Origin: an uncultured Clostridium sp.
GTDB lineage: Bacteria > Bacillota > Clostridia > Clostridiales > Clostridiaceae
NCBI GenBank assembly: GCA_900539375.1
Contig: UQBY01000012.1
Span: 25,948 to 89,947 of the forward strand
DNA length: 64,000 nucleotides
Direction: 5' to 3'
Shown here: positions 8,386 to 15,655 of the stretch, in pieces
Layout of the letters: every line of letters begins with the position of its first letter
Numbering within the stretch: position 1 is the first letter of the stretch
Program-made: the position numbers and the translations under genes
Notes under the pieces: generated by a model
What the model was told of the DNA's origin: nothing
Databases searched by the model: none
What the model saw: the letters and a program-made list of their open reading frames with translations, nothing else

Positions 8386-8458
8386 CAAAAGATAAAATCT
8401 AAGAATAATTTTACATAAATTCAGAATAATATAAATTATATTTTTAGGAGTTGTTATG

Positions 8459-8740
8459 ATGATTGAGAAAGATGATTGGAGATTATTAAATGATGTAGAA
8501 CACTTATATAATAAAGAAATAGTTCCAACAGATGGAGAAGAAATTTTTCATCATATACCTAAAATAAAAAAATGCATCTTTTGTTGGAATCCAGTAGAAA
8601 ATACTAGAAATTCATTTTGGTATTTGCCAATAAATAAATCATGTTGTATATGTGAAGAATGTTATGAAGATTTCAAGGACATGTTTCATTGGAAGCTTCT
8701 TGATGGTTGGGATATTGAATGGTCTAATGAAAAAGTATAA
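8459..8740 (+). CDS. Small Cys-rich hypothetical protein, possible zinc knuckle
   Basis: A 93-residue protein of unknown function. Two cysteine pairs, KKCIFCW near 38 and CCICEECY near 62, could bind one zinc ion; the rest is acidic with several Trp. The pattern HIPKIKKCIFCWNP followed by a second CxxC resembles small clostridial zinc-ribbon proteins but I cannot name a family. AGGAG at 8446-8450 is 8 nt before ATG 8459 and 5 nt before ATG 8456, so 8459 is preferred. It lies between the yjdF terminator and a disturbed region. Confidence 0.6.
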   Translation: MIEKDDWRLLNDVEHLYNKEIVPTDGEEIFHHIPKIKKCIFCWNPVENTRNSFWYLPINKSCCICEECYEDFKDMFHWKLLDGWDIEWSNEKV

Positions 8741-8769
8741 AATTATTAATAGAAAAAAAGGAATTTTAT

Positions 8770-8979
8770 ATGAATAAAATAAAAATATCATATGTAAAAA
8801 CTATATACAATTATTTAGAATATTATTGGACAATTGATGATAAGCTTATTGTAGAATATCTTGATTTTTATGTTAATAAGGGATTATGTCCAAAACTTAA
8901 ATCTATGGGAACGATGATGGGATTATCGAACAATATCATCAGCAGACAATGTAGTATTGTGAGAAACATACTTTTTTAA
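8770..8979 (+). CDS. Hypothetical 69-aa protein, possibly chimeric
   Basis: Unrecognised. The first 45 residues use host-like A/T-ending codons and have an AGGA site 7 nt upstream; they are rich in Tyr and hydrophobics. The last 20 or so codons suddenly include TCG, ACG, ATC and AGC and overlap, in antisense, a foreign-looking minus-strand frame (8923-9039). The C-terminal part (MGLSNNIISRQCSIVR) could be read as a helix-turn-helix, but the codon shift suggests that a gene was cut at about 8910-8920 by inserted DNA and now reads into it. Expression and function are doubtful. Confidence 0.35.
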   Translation: MNKIKISYVKTIYNYLEYYWTIDDKLIVEYLDFYVNKGLCPKLKSMGTMMGLSNNIISRQCSIVRNILF

Positions 8980-9153
8980 TTCCTTTTTGTATTCGAATAT
9001 TAACATCTGACATGTTCTTTTCTCTTTCTTAGTCAGCATATTGTCGCCTCCAACTTCAAATTTTCGCACTAATTTGAGTAATTATATCACATATTTATGA
9101 AAAGGTCTACCATTTCCACTATACTCACCACTTAATGACTTCTTAAATACTTG
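8923..9153 (-). pseudogene. Fragment of foreign DNA: two minus-strand gene remnants
   Basis: Reading leftward, 9153-9082 is an open tail of a gene ending in SLSGEYSGNGRPFHKYVI and TAA. Then GGAGG (9051-9047) precedes ATG 9039 and a 38-codon frame (MLTKKEKRTCQMLIFEYKKE...) that stops at 8923. A -10-like TATAAT lies between them. Spacing and ribosome site look like two consecutive phage or plasmid genes, both truncated. I recognise neither family. The 38-residue frame could be a complete tiny gene, but its end coincides with the suspected junction. Confidence 0.4.
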
Positions 9154-9284
9154 CCGAAAAAGAAAAAAATGATATCAATCCACAGCAATTCTCTTTATTA
9201 CAAGAAGTACCTAAAGAATTTATTTTGTTTGTACCAAAATTAAATAGTAAATTTTATAATATTAATTTTACAGGAATATTATGA
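9147..9284 (+). pseudogene. C-terminal remnant of an unidentified gene
   Basis: A 45-codon frame without a start codon ends at TGA 9282-9284. Its protein-like sequence (NDINPQQFSLLQEVPKEF, ILFVPKLNSKFYNINFTG) suggests the tail of a once larger gene whose front is missing, apparently replaced by the foreign fragment on its left. No family recognised. With that fragment it accounts for most of the gap between 8980 and the promoter at 9313. Confidence 0.35.
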
Positions 9285-9297
9285 CAATAATGTGTCA
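9282..9297 (+). promoter_or_regulatory. Palindromic operator-like site TGACA-N6-TGTCA (copy 1)
   Basis: TGACAATAATGTGTCA, followed by AAAA, lies 15 bp upstream of the -35 box of the PLP-enzyme gene. A copy with one mismatch lies at 15548-15563. Position and dyad symmetry suggest binding of a dimeric regulator, perhaps CRP/FNR type; the regulator is not identified. Confidence 0.45.
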
Positions 9298-9312
9298 AAA
9301 TAAAAATGTAAT

Positions 9313-9340
9313 TTGACTTAAGTGAAAAAAATGATATAAT
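9313..9340 (+). promoter_or_regulatory. Sigma-A promoter of the PLP enzyme gene
   Basis: TTGACT (9313-9318), 16-bp spacer, TATAAT (9335-9340). The coding region starts at 9399. Confidence 0.75.
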
Positions 9341-9398
9341 AAATTTAAACATAGAAAATAAGTATGTATAGTATGAATTATAAAGGGGATGAAGGAAA

Positions 9399-10592
9399 AT
9401 GTCAAAAAGAATTTATGGAAATGAATATGGATTTCAAACACGTGCAGTACATACAGGAAATGATATAGATGGTGAAACTGGAGCAATTAAGCGTCCTATT
9501 ACAATGGCAAATAGTTATGAATTACCATATGACCCATCTGATTTAAATTGGAGTAGTGCAGATAAGAGTTTATATACTAGAAATGGTGGAAGTAATCAAA
9601 AATATTTACAAGAAAAAGTTGCATCATTAGAAGGTGGAGAAGATTGTGTTGTATTAGCTAGTGGAGTTGCAGCTCTTTCAGGATTATTTTTTGCACTTTT
9701 AGAAACTGGAGATCATGTTATTTTTTCAAGTGTAACATATATTGCAGTATATCGTTTATTAAATGAATTGTTTAATAATAAATTTCATGTTGAAACAACA
9801 GTTGTGGATACAACAAATCCTGAAGAAGTTAAAAAAGCAATAAGACCAAATACAAAATTAATTCATATTGAAACTCCAGGAAACCCAACACTTATGATAT
9901 CAGATATAAAAAAGATAGCAGAAATAGCCCATGAAAATGGAGCACTTCTTTCAGTAGATAATACCTTTGCCTCACCTTATAATCAAAGACCAATTGAATT
10001 AGGTGCAGATTTTACTATTGAAAGTTTAACAAAATATATAAATGGTCATGGAGATGCTATGGGTGGTGCTATTATAGGTAAAACAAAATATTTAGATATA
10101 ATAAGAGCACAATCACAAATTAACCTAGGAGCAACTATAAGTCCTTTTAATGCTTGGCTTATTATGAGAGGAGCAGTAACTTTACCTCTTCGTATGAAAC
10201 AACATAATGAAAATGCACAAAAGGTGGCAGAATACCTTGAGTCTCTTCCTTTTGTAAGTTTTGTAGCATATCCAGGATTAAAGTCTCATAAGGGTCATGA
10301 AATAGCAAAATCACAAATGACTAATGGATATGGTGGAGTTTTGTCTTTTGGATTAAAGGCAGACCATGATACTCATAATCGTTTTGTAAGTTATTTAAAA
10401 GTTATAACATCTGCTGTATCTCTTGGACATGATGAAAGTTTAATTGTATTTTTAGGAGAAGATGATGAAAGACAATATCTTTATCCAGAAGAGTTCCATA
10501 ATGGATTCTTTAGATTTAGTGTTGGAATTGAAGATATAGAAGATATTATAGGAGATTTAGAACAAGCTTTTAAAAAGACAGGTTTATTATAA
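9399..10592 (+). CDS. PLP-dependent Cys/Met metabolism enzyme (cystathionine gamma-synthase/lyase or methionine gamma-lyase type)
   Basis: Cytoplasmic fold-type I pyridoxal phosphate enzyme acting on sulfur amino acids. The 397-residue protein has YTRNGGSN near 65-72, the substrate/PLP-phosphate loop LASGVAALSG near 86-95, the Asp that holds the pyridine nitrogen in SVDNTFASP, and the Schiff-base Lys in SLTKYINGHGD near 208. The C-terminal domain (FFRFSVGIED) is typical. Sequence alone does not separate gamma-synthase, gamma-lyase and methionine gamma-lyase. It has its own promoter and terminator, so it is a single-gene transcript. The upstream palindrome may regulate it. Confidence 0.88.
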   Translation: MSKRIYGNEYGFQTRAVHTGNDIDGETGAIKRPITMANSYELPYDPSDLNWSSADKSLYTRNGGSNQKYLQEKVASLEGGEDCVVLASGVAALSGLFFALLETGDHVIFSSVTYIAVYRLLNELFNNKFHVETTVVDTTNPEEVKKAIRPNTKLIHIETPGNPTLMISDIKKIAEIAHENGALLSVDNTFASPYNQRPIELGADFTIESLTKYINGHGDAMGGAIIGKTKYLDIIRAQSQINLGATISPFNAWLIMRGAVTLPLRMKQHNENAQKVAEYLESLPFVSFVAYPGLKSHKGHEIAKSQMTNGYGGVLSFGLKADHDTHNRFVSYLKVITSAVSLGHDESLIVFLGEDDERQYLYPEEFHNGFFRFSVGIEDIEDIIGDLEQAFKKTGLL

Positions 10593-10606
10593 AATTGTAT
10601 TTTTAA

Positions 10607-10657
10607 AAAGGTGTAATAGCAAGACTTTAATTTGCTATTACACCTTTATTTTTTTTG
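10607..10657 (+). terminator. Terminator after the PLP enzyme gene
   Basis: A 16-bp perfect stem, AAAGGTGTAATAGCAA (10607-10622) with its complement at 10632-10647, followed by A and about nine T. Confidence 0.92.
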
Positions 10658-10797
10658 TAAAAAAGAATATATTATTACAAATGAAAAAAATGTAAATAAA
10701 AAATATTTTAATTTAATAATTCAAATAAAAAATTAAACGAAATGACGAAAAATAAATTGTAAAATATTATAATATAGTGTATAATATAGGTAAGGAA

Positions 10798-10857
10798 CCG
10801 GATACAAAAAGAATATTTTTAAATTTATATAGAAAGTTTTTGAGATTATATCTGGAA
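10798..10857 (+). other. Possible structured leader before the next gene
   Basis: In the 10593-10898 gap, CCGGATA-CAAAAA can pair with TTTTTG and TATCTGG (one G-U), forming a stem of about 13 pairs around an AT-rich loop. It follows a TATAAT-like box near 10785 and ends about 40 nt before the ATG. No known riboswitch is recognised; the strength in so AT-rich a context is modest. Confidence 0.3.
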
Positions 10858-10898
10858 TAGTTAACATTTGGGGAATTTATTAAAAGTAGGTGATTTGT

Positions 10899-11231
10899 AT
10901 GGAAGGAATTATTAAACAAAATAACAGTAAGTTTACATATAAAAAAGGAGAATTTATTGGATTAGGATTTAAAGAAGTTCTCCATGAAAATACAAAAGAA
11001 TCAATTACTTTAAATAATATAGAAGATTTTATAAATTTATTAATTAATAATATTGAAGAAGTACAAATGATAGAAGCACATAATGTATATGAATGTGAAA
11101 AATGCAAAAAAAGAAAAAAAGAAAAATGTGTTACAATACGCCATCATAAAGAAATAGAAAAAATAAATTTATATTGTACTGACTGTGGAACTCCTATGAA
11201 GTTAATAGAAGTAAGTAATAGATATAAATAA
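10899..11231 (+). CDS. Hypothetical protein with C-terminal zinc ribbon
   Basis: A 110-residue protein of unknown function. Residues 65-105 contain CEKCKKRKKEKC and then YCTDCG, four or more cysteines able to form a zinc ribbon; the N-terminal half looks like a small beta-rich domain. ATG 10899 is preferred because AGGTG lies 6 nt before it; GTG at 10890 would include that site. It is a single gene between a leader hairpin and a bidirectional terminator. No family name can be given. Confidence 0.6.
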   Translation: MEGIIKQNNSKFTYKKGEFIGLGFKEVLHENTKESITLNNIEDFINLLINNIEEVQMIEAHNVYECEKCKKRKKEKCVTIRHHKEIEKINLYCTDCGTPMKLIEVSNRYK

Positions 11232-11236
11232 AAAAT

Positions 11237-11275
11237 AAAGATATGACTTTAAACTTTAGTCATATCTTTTTTATA
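11237..11275. terminator. Bidirectional terminator between convergent genes
   Basis: AAAGATATGACT (11237-11248) pairs with AGTCATATCTTT (11258-11269), with T runs on both strands. On the minus strand it overlaps the last codons of the broken transporter gene. Confidence 0.85.
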
Positions 11276-11585
11276 TATTTCTCCCAATATAGCACCACTA
11301 ATAATTAATATAGCTCCAATAATTTGTATTATTAACATAGTTTCATTTAAAAATAAAACAGAAAATACTACTGCTGATAATGGTTCTAGATATCCTAATA
11401 TAGCTACTGTTTGTATAGGTAAATTTTCTTTTAGTTAAAAGAAATATTAATATTAACAAAAAATTTCCAATCATTGTATGCCAAAATACAATTTCATAAC
11501 TCGTAAGTGAAATATAACCAGCAACTATACCATTAGAACCAAAAAGTAATAAAGCTAGTATATATTTAAAATATGATTTATTCAT
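11249..11585 (-). pseudogene. EamA/DMT-family transporter with internal deletion
   Basis: Intact members have about ten membrane spans in two EamA repeats (near 290 residues). Here the first 52 or so codons (from ATG 11585; FGSNGIVAGYISLTSYEIVF, then IFLLTKRK) are intact. Within a few bases, near 11425-11435, the frame shifts to sequence that is clearly the family's C-terminus: LPIQTVAILGYLEPLSAVVF, LNETMLIIQIIGAILI. That frame ends at TAA 11251-11249. Roughly 180 codons between are missing, and the join is out of frame, so the product would be a useless fragment. GTAAGG precedes the ATG. A clear deletion pseudogene. Confidence 0.8.
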
Positions 11586-11715
11586 AACCTTACCTACCTT
11601 ATTTTTACTTGAATTATTTTCAAAGAGATTGTATCATTCATATATAAATTTGAAAAGTGAATGTTTAGTATGACTTTTATTACAAATTCAGATATATGAG
11701 GTGAAAAATATTAAA

Positions 11716-11744
11716 TTGACAAAGGCATTTTTTTGTATTAAACT
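11716..11744 (+). promoter_or_regulatory. Promoter of the regulator-hydrolase operon
   Basis: TTGACA (11716-11721), 17-bp spacer, TAAACT (11739-11744). The -10 box runs into the operator that follows. Confidence 0.6.
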
Positions 11745-11765
11745 ATTCTCACAAATGAGAATAGT
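11742..11765 (+). promoter_or_regulatory. Perfect palindromic operator, probably autoregulatory
   Basis: ACTATTCTCA (11742-11751), CAAA, TGAGAATAGT (11756-11765): a 10-bp perfect dyad overlapping the -10 end and likely start site, just before the AGGAGG of the winged-helix regulator gene. Its location is typical of a repressor site controlling its own operon. Confidence 0.65.
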
Positions 11766-11776
11766 AAGGAGGAATT

Positions 11777-12292
11777 ATGAATACTGAAAAACTTTTAATG
11801 AATCCAATCTCAAATAGAATTCTTTTATTTATTTCAAAACAAAAAGAAGCAACTACTTTAGAAGTAGTAAATGCATTAAAAGATGTTTCAAGAGCAACTT
11901 TATATCGTTATATGAAGGAAATGGTAGAAAAAAATATTTTAGAAATTGTTCGTGAAGAAAAGGTAAAAGGGCAAATTCAAAAGGTATATAAGGTAAAAAC
12001 AAAAATAATATCAGATAATGAAAATTCAAATGATTATATGGAACAAGTTTTAACATTCTTGTTACATATTTATCAACAATATGCACAATATTTTTCAAAC
12101 TTAGAAAATAAAGCAGAAGGATTATTTATGGTATCACCTAGTTTAATGCTAGATGAAGCAGAGTATAGTGAATTTTGCAATGAGATAAATAAAGTTTTAG
12201 AAAAATATTCAGGAAAGCCATATAACAAGAAACGAAAGGTGAGAAATATGTATTTTTTATCTGCACCAGATGAAAGTTGGGAGGAAAAGTAA
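11777..12292 (+). CDS. Winged-helix transcriptional regulator (ArsR-like)
   Basis: A 171-residue DNA-binding protein. Residues 1-75 form a winged helix: NPISNRILLFIS, then the recognition helix in VSRATLYRYMKEMVE, then the wing VREEKVKGQIQKVY. The C-terminal half is helical and may bind a ligand or dimerise. The arrangement resembles ArsR/HTH_20-like regulators of small-molecule metabolism. It is cotranscribed with, and overlaps by one base (TAATG), the isochorismatase-type hydrolase. The palindrome at 11742 is the obvious candidate operator. Ligand unknown. Confidence 0.8.
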   Translation: MNTEKLLMNPISNRILLFISKQKEATTLEVVNALKDVSRATLYRYMKEMVEKNILEIVREEKVKGQIQKVYKVKTKIISDNENSNDYMEQVLTFLLHIYQQYAQYFSNLENKAEGLFMVSPSLMLDEAEYSEFCNEINKVLEKYSGKPYNKKRKVRNMYFLSAPDESWEEK

Positions 12293-12798
12293 TGAAAACA
12301 GCATTATTAGTAATTGATATGCAAAATATTTGTATGGGAAAAAATCATGCAAAAATATTTCAGTATGACAAAATAGGATTATTAAAAAGAATAAATCAGA
12401 GAATTAGTGAATTTGAACCTAAAAATGTTTATTATATAAAAAATGTTATGAAAAAAAATTTCTTAAATCGTTTTGCACCCTTTCAGGCATATGAAGGAAT
12501 GGAAGAAACAGAACTAGTAGATGGATTAAATATTGTATCAAACCAGATATTTAGTAAGTATACTGGAAATGCATTTACAAATTTAAAGTTTGCAGAGAAG
12601 ATTCAAAAAGATGGATATGAATGTTTAGAACTAGCTGGAGTTGATGGTGGCGGTTGCGTAGCATTAACAGCACTAGGAGCAATTAAGTTAGGTTATAAAG
12701 TTATTATTCCAAATAATTTAGTAGGAACTGTTATGGTAAAACAAGAGCAAAAATATCACAAGAAACTAATAAAAAAAGGAGTAATATTTTCTAGCTAG
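12292..12798 (+). CDS. Isochorismatase-family cysteine hydrolase
   Basis: Cytoplasmic hydrolase of the isochorismatase/nicotinamidase superfamily. The catalytic triad is visible: Asp in LLVIDMQN near residue 9, a Lys in the middle region, and Cys in VDGGGCVALTAL near 122. It is 168 residues, a usual length. Start is ATG 12292, overlapping the previous stop by one base with GGGAGGA 6 nt upstream; the TTG at 12277 would include that ribosome site. Pairing with a regulator suggests an inducible amidase or ester hydrolase, but substrate cannot be told. Confidence 0.82.
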   Translation: MKTALLVIDMQNICMGKNHAKIFQYDKIGLLKRINQRISEFEPKNVYYIKNVMKKNFLNRFAPFQAYEGMEETELVDGLNIVSNQIFSKYTGNAFTNLKFAEKIQKDGYECLELAGVDGGGCVALTALGAIKLGYKVIIPNNLVGTVMVKQEQKYHKKLIKKGVIFSS

Positions 12799-12920
12799 AT
12801 AATTTAAGAAGGAGTATTTTTAAAAGTTTATTGAGAAAAATATTTCTAAAAAAAATTATTCTTATGCTATAATTATTATACATTAGTACAGAAAAAAATA
12901 TAAGAAAGGAGGAAGATATT

Positions 12921-13193
12921 ATGAAATGAGAGGAAGTTAGAAGAATATATCCTAACAAATTTGTTAAAGTTCAGATTTTAAAATATCATTTAGAAGGAAA
13001 TAATAAAGTTGTAGATGATATGGTAGTAATAAGGGGTATAGATAATAATAAAGAAGCAACAAATGAACTTATGAATTGTAAAGATGATACTATTGTATAT
13101 CATACAGCAAATGAAAAAATAAGCATTGAAATTAAAAATATTAGAGCATATAGAGGCAATATTAAACTTACTAAACTAGAAGTCTCTTTATAA
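12921..13193 (+). pseudogene. Conserved small clostridial protein with TGA at codon 3
   Basis: After a perfect AGGAGG the frame starts ATG AAA TGA and then runs open for 87 codons to TAA 13191-13193. The sequence MK-stop-EEVRRIYPNKFVKV looks like a family start MxWEEVxxxYP, so a TGG Trp codon has become TGA. The rest (KYHLEGNNKVVDDMVVIRGI, YHTANEKISIEIKN) resembles a conserved hypothetical family of clostridia; function unknown. The first downstream ATG is near codon 34. Either a very fresh pseudogene or a base-call error. A TATAAT-like box near 12868 suggests its own promoter. Confidence 0.75.
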
Positions 13194-13243
13194 AATTTAT
13201 AGCATACTATTAAATATAATTATATAAAAATGGAGTGATTCAA

Positions 13244-14128
13244 ATGATAAAAGTAATTGCCTCTGATATGGATGGAACATTATTAAATAATAATCATGAA
13301 ATTGATGAAGAAACAGCAAAAGCTATTAAAAAGGCTGAAGAAAAGGGAATAATATTTGTAATATCTACTGGTAGAGAGTATGAAAATGTAAAATATTTAT
13401 TAGATAAACAAAATATAAAATGTCAATGTATTCTTTCTAATGGAGCAGAGTATAGAGATGAAATGGGAAATATTTTAGATGTAATTAATATTAATGAAAA
13501 GTCATCAAGGAAAATTTTAAAAATATTAAAGGAAAATAATATTTCTGCTCGCATGTTTACTAATAAAGGCATATATACAACAGCTACAAAAGAAGAAGCA
13601 CTTTTAGAAGTTACTTTTAGAACATTAGCCTTTGACCCTCATTTAACAAAGGGAGAAGCAAAGAAAATTGCAGAAAAAGAAAAATTTTTTACTTGTTTAA
13701 AGTATATAGATGATTTTGAAAAGTTTTTTGAAGAAGGAATAGAAATAAGAAAATTTGTAGCTTTTCATGAAAATATTAAATTAATAGAGAAACTTAAAAA
13801 AATAATAGGAGAAATTGAAGGATTAGCAGTGTTATCCTCTTTTAATGATAATATAGAAATAACTGATATAAATGCTCAAAAGGGAATTATTTTAGAAAAA
13901 GTAACAAAAAAGATGGGAATAGATAAAAAAGATGTAATGATTCTTGGAGATAGCTTTAATGATTATTCTATGTTTGAAATATTTGAAGAAAGTGTTGCAA
14001 TGGAAAATGCAATTTCAGAAATTAAAAAAATAGCTAAATACATAACAGATACAAATGAAAATCATGGAGTAGCAAAAGCTATTTATAATGTACTTAATGA
14101 TAGTATGGAAGTTATGAAAAGTAAATAG
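13244..14128 (+). CDS. Cof-type HAD phosphatase
   Basis: Haloacid dehalogenase-superfamily sugar-phosphate or nucleotide-phosphate phosphatase of the Cof/YidA subfamily. Motif I DMDGTLL near residues 8-14 holds the nucleophile Asp; motif II is STGRE; the motif III Lys lies in INAQKGIILEK; motif IV is MILGDSFNDYSMFE. The C2-type cap fills the middle. ATG 13244 follows GGAGTGAT; the GTG at 13235 overlaps that site and is not preferred. 294 residues, standard. Natural substrate unknown; riboflavin-pathway or sugar phosphate substrates are known in the group. Confidence 0.88.
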   Translation: MIKVIASDMDGTLLNNNHEIDEETAKAIKKAEEKGIIFVISTGREYENVKYLLDKQNIKCQCILSNGAEYRDEMGNILDVININEKSSRKILKILKENNISARMFTNKGIYTTATKEEALLEVTFRTLAFDPHLTKGEAKKIAEKEKFFTCLKYIDDFEKFFEEGIEIRKFVAFHENIKLIEKLKKIIGEIEGLAVLSSFNDNIEITDINAQKGIILEKVTKKMGIDKKDVMILGDSFNDYSMFEIFEESVAMENAISEIKKIAKYITDTNENHGVAKAIYNVLNDSMEVMKSK

Positions 14129-14162
14129 CTAAAGAAGAAATATTTTATTTGGGGGATTAATT

Positions 14163-15422
14163 ATGAATGAATATTTTAAACATAAACTTAAACATAATTT
14201 TCAAAGGTTAAAAATAGCAACAAAATGGATTGTTTTTTCAATTCTTTCAGGAATACTAATTGGAGGAGTTGGAATTAGTTTTTATTATTGTATGGATTTT
14301 GTAACAACTAAAAGGATAGAACATCCTTGGCTTATTTTTTTGCTTCCAATAGGAGGAGTTATAATAGTATTTTTATATAAACTTCTTCATGATGAACATG
14401 ATACAGGAACAAATCTTGTAATATCAGCAATTCATTCAAATGAAAAAATACCATTACGTATGGCACCATTAATTTTTATATCTACATTAATTACTCACTT
14501 ATTTGGTGGTTCAGCAGGTCGTGAAGGTGCTGCACTTCAATTAGGTGGAAGTTTAGGAAATAGTTTAGGAAGATTATTTAAATTTAATGATAAAGATAAG
14601 CACATAATGATTATGTGTGGAATGAGTGCATCTTTTTCTGCCCTTTTTGGAACTCCTATGGCAGCAGCTATTTTTTCAATGGAAGTTGTAAGTGTTGGAA
14701 TAATGCATTATTCAGCCTTACTTCCTTGTGTAATATCTTCTTTAGTTGCTCATAAGCTAGCTTTATTTTTTAAAGCTTCAGGAGAAGTTTTTTCAATTTC
14801 AAATATACCTTTATTTAATATAGCTTCATCTGTTAAAATATCTTTACTTGCAATATTAAGTGCTTTAGTAAGTGTTGCTTTTTGCATTATGCTTCATAAA
14901 TCAGAAGCTTTATATAAAAAGTTTTTTAAAAATCCATATATTCGTGTAATTGTTGGAGGAGGACTTATTATTTTACTTACATTACTTGTAGGAAATCAAA
15001 CCTATAATGGAGCAGGAATAAATGTTATTTCAAAATGTATTGATGGAACAGTAAAACCAGAAGCTTTTTTCTTAAAAATGCTATTTACAGCAGTAACTTT
15101 AGGTGCTGGATATAAGGGAGGAGAAATTGTACCTTCATTTTTTATAGGAGCAGCTTTTGGATGCTTATTTGGCAATATTATTGGATTTTCTCCTAGTATG
15201 TGTACTGCTATTGGAATGATTTCTGTATTTTGTGGAGTAACAAATTGCCCAATTACTTCATTATTAATAAGTTTTGAGTTATTTGGATATGCTGCTATGC
15301 CATTTTTCCTTTTATCAATTGCATTTAGTTATGTTCTTTCAGGATATTATGGATTATATAGAAGTCAAAAAATAATGTATTCTAAATATAGAACAAATTA
15401 TATTAACAAAACAACAGAGTAA
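14163..15422 (+). CDS. CLC-family anion transporter, resembling the CLC-F (fluoride) branch
   Basis: Integral membrane protein with about ten to twelve hydrophobic segments, 419 residues. The family signature GREG is present in LFGGSAGREGAALQLGG near residue 120, and the second anion-binding motif reads GYKGGEIVPSFFIG near 320. The usual N-terminal GSGIP is absent, replaced by DTGTNLVISAIH, and the flanking THLFGGSAGREG block is the style seen in fluoride/proton CLC-F antiporters. I infer, not prove, fluoride export. No fluoride riboswitch is seen in the 34-nt gap before it. GGGGG precedes the ATG, and a strong terminator follows. Confidence 0.82.
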   Translation: MNEYFKHKLKHNFQRLKIATKWIVFSILSGILIGGVGISFYYCMDFVTTKRIEHPWLIFLLPIGGVIIVFLYKLLHDEHDTGTNLVISAIHSNEKIPLRMAPLIFISTLITHLFGGSAGREGAALQLGGSLGNSLGRLFKFNDKDKHIMIMCGMSASFSALFGTPMAAAIFSMEVVSVGIMHYSALLPCVISSLVAHKLALFFKASGEVFSISNIPLFNIASSVKISLLAILSALVSVAFCIMLHKSEALYKKFFKNPYIRVIVGGGLIILLTLLVGNQTYNGAGINVISKCIDGTVKPEAFFLKMLFTAVTLGAGYKGGEIVPSFFIGAAFGCLFGNIIGFSPSMCTAIGMISVFCGVTNCPITSLLISFELFGYAAMPFFLLSIAFSYVLSGYYGLYRSQKIMYSKYRTNYINKTTE

Positions 15423-15426
15423 AAAT

Positions 15427-15463
15427 AAAGCCCAAGGAATTGGGGGAAACCTTGGGCTTTTTC
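15427..15463 (+). terminator. Terminator after the CLC gene
   Basis: AAAGCCCAAGG (15427-15437) pairs perfectly with CCTTGGGCTTT (15450-15460), then TT C. GC-rich stem right after the stop. Confidence 0.9.
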
Positions 15464-15547
15464 ATCTTAGGGAGATGATTATATTAAATTGGGGATTTAA
15501 TATGAAAAACTTTATTTATCTTATGCTTTTATTATAGAAAGACTTTG

Positions 15548-15563
15548 TGACAAGAATGTGTCA
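15548..15563 (+). promoter_or_regulatory. Palindromic operator-like site TGACA-N6-TGTCA (copy 2)
   Basis: TGACAAGAATGTGTCA followed by AAAA, 15 of 16 bases identical to 9282-9297. It lies about 90 bp upstream of the C_GCAxxG_C_C gene. Shared spacing and flanking As suggest one regulator for both promoters. Confidence 0.45.
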
Positions 15564-15655
15564 AAAACAAAATTTTTTTATGACTATATTTTTGGTAGTA
15601 TGATTAAAAGAAAAGGTATATAATATATGTATATTTTTTTAGGAGAGGATATAAT

